A stretch of 5,165 nucleotides of DNA from Coriobacteriia bacterium. Lineage in GTDB: Bacteria > Actinomycetota > Coriobacteriia > Coriobacteriales > UBA8131. Numbering within the stretch: position 1 is the first letter of the stretch; each line of letters starts with the position of its first letter. The stretch lies in contig WQXX01000091.1 in assembly GCA_009781535.1 (NCBI GenBank), forward strand, positions 1 to 5,165. The letters are read 5' to 3'. Positions 4,642 to 5,165 of this stretch are shown here, piece after piece. The notes under the pieces are model-generated. The model did not search any database. It was given only the letters and a program-made list of their open reading frames with translations, and was not told the origin of the DNA. The position numbers were made by a program, and so were the translations under genes.

Positions 4642-5165
4642 GTGTATCTCAGATCGTTGGTCATCAAGGGGTTCAAATCATTCGCCGACCGTTCAGCAAT
4701 CAACTTTGAACCTGGTCTTTCGGTCATCGTCGGGCCTAATGGCTCAGGCAAATCAAACATCTCAGAAGCCATCATGTGGGCGCTCGGCGAACGCAGCTCC
4801 CGTAACCTGCGCGTGCAGTCGCTTGAAGAGCTTATCTTTTCAGGTTCATCTGCGCGTCCTGCGGTCAGTGTTGCTGAGGTCGATCTTGTCCTGGATAACT
4901 CCGACAATACCTTACCCATCGAGTTCGATCAGGTGGTCATCTCGCGTCGTATGTATCGCAGCGGCGAGAGCGAATACTTCATCAATGCATCGCCGTGCCG
5001 TCGTATGGACATCATCGACATCCTCTACGATTCAGGAATCGGGCAAGCAGTTCATTCGATTATAAGCCAGGGTAACCTCACCGCAGTTTTGGAGTCTCAT
5101 CCAGAGGAACGCCGTGAGCTCATCGAGGATGCTGCCGGGGTGCTCAAGCATAAAAAGCGCAAAGA
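4642..5165 (+). CDS. smc: Chromosome segregation/condensation ATPase SMC, N-terminal head (runs off right edge)
   Basis: The reading frame from a GTG start is open to the window edge (174 full codons). SMC dimers with ScpA/ScpB organise and help segregate the chromosome by ATP-driven DNA loop handling. The N-terminus reads (M)YLRSLVIKGFKSFADRS, the standard SMC opening. Walker A GPNGSGKS is at residues 31-38 (Lys37), the R-loop arginine is Arg57, and YRSGESEYFIN is at 105-115. The Q-loop glutamine is Gln143 in ISQGNL, and PEERRELIEDAAG at 154-166 leads toward the coiled coil. Recalled Bacillus subtilis SMC aligns without gaps through at least residue 57, which confirms the GTG start. The Walker B and signature motifs lie in the C-terminal half, beyond the window. 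The upstream gene is the HEAT-like protein, not rnc as in many bacteria. Confidence 0.95.
   Translation, partial: MYLRSLVIKGFKSFADRSAINFEPGLSVIVGPNGSGKSNISEAIMWALGERSSRNLRVQSLEELIFSGSSARPAVSVAEVDLVLDNSDNTLPIEFDQVVISRRMYRSGESEYFINASPCRRMDIIDILYDSGIGQAVHSIISQGNLTAVLESHPEERRELIEDAAGVLKHKKRK

Noticed and set aside
4706..5065. 119-codon + strand frame within smc
   Set aside because: It is a shifted frame of the SMC head, whose correct frame carries Walker A, the R-loop and the Q-loop.
1..5165. CRISPR array, tRNA, rRNA, T-box or other riboswitch
   Set aside because: No regular repeat-spacer pattern, tRNA-like cloverleaf, TGGNACCGCG-type T-box sequence or other recognised RNA motif was found on either strand.

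Overview
The window reads as chromosomal DNA of a moderate-GC bacterium. The genes look roughly 50-55% GC, and the left-hand intergenic region is clearly more AT-rich. The SMC head sequence and the general protein style suggest an anaerobic actinobacterium of the Coriobacteriia (Eggerthellaceae-like). That is inference from remembered family sequences and has not been searched.

Layout. (1) Positions 1-60, minus strand: the first 20 codons of a probable lipoprotein, cut by the window edge. (2) Positions 61-761: about 700 bases with no supportable gene. This stretch holds short direct repeats near the divergent lipoprotein gene, a REP-like palindrome at 331-364, and a strong extended -10 promoter at 677-685 driving the rightward operon. 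(3) Positions 762-4572: a tight four-gene operon. It encodes a NifV/Re-citrate-synthase-type condensing enzyme, then the large (leuC) and small (leuD) subunits of an aconitase-superfamily hydro-lyase, then an uncharacterised protein with predicted HEAT-like helices whose start overlaps the leuD stop as ATGA. (4) Positions 4642-5165: the N-terminal head of the chromosome-organising ATPase SMC, starting at GTG and running off the window.

How the genes fit together. The first three enzymes perform a condensation with acetyl-CoA followed by isomerisation of the hydroxy-acid product. By family name this could be leucine synthesis (2-isopropylmalate), homocitrate/homoisocitrate chemistry, or citrate/isocitrate chemistry using a Re-type citrate synthase. 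The condensing enzyme is short and has no LeuA-type C-terminal regulatory domain. The substrate-recognition loop of the small subunit is Tyr-Lys-Phe-Lys rather than the hydrophobic loop of a true isopropylmalate isomerase. Both facts lean toward a tricarboxylate substrate, so the automatic 'leucine biosynthesis' label deserves scrutiny. No nif genes and no leuB-like dehydrogenase are present in the window.

The least understood gene is the HEAT-like protein at 3847-4572. It is translationally coupled to leuD and lies directly upstream of smc.
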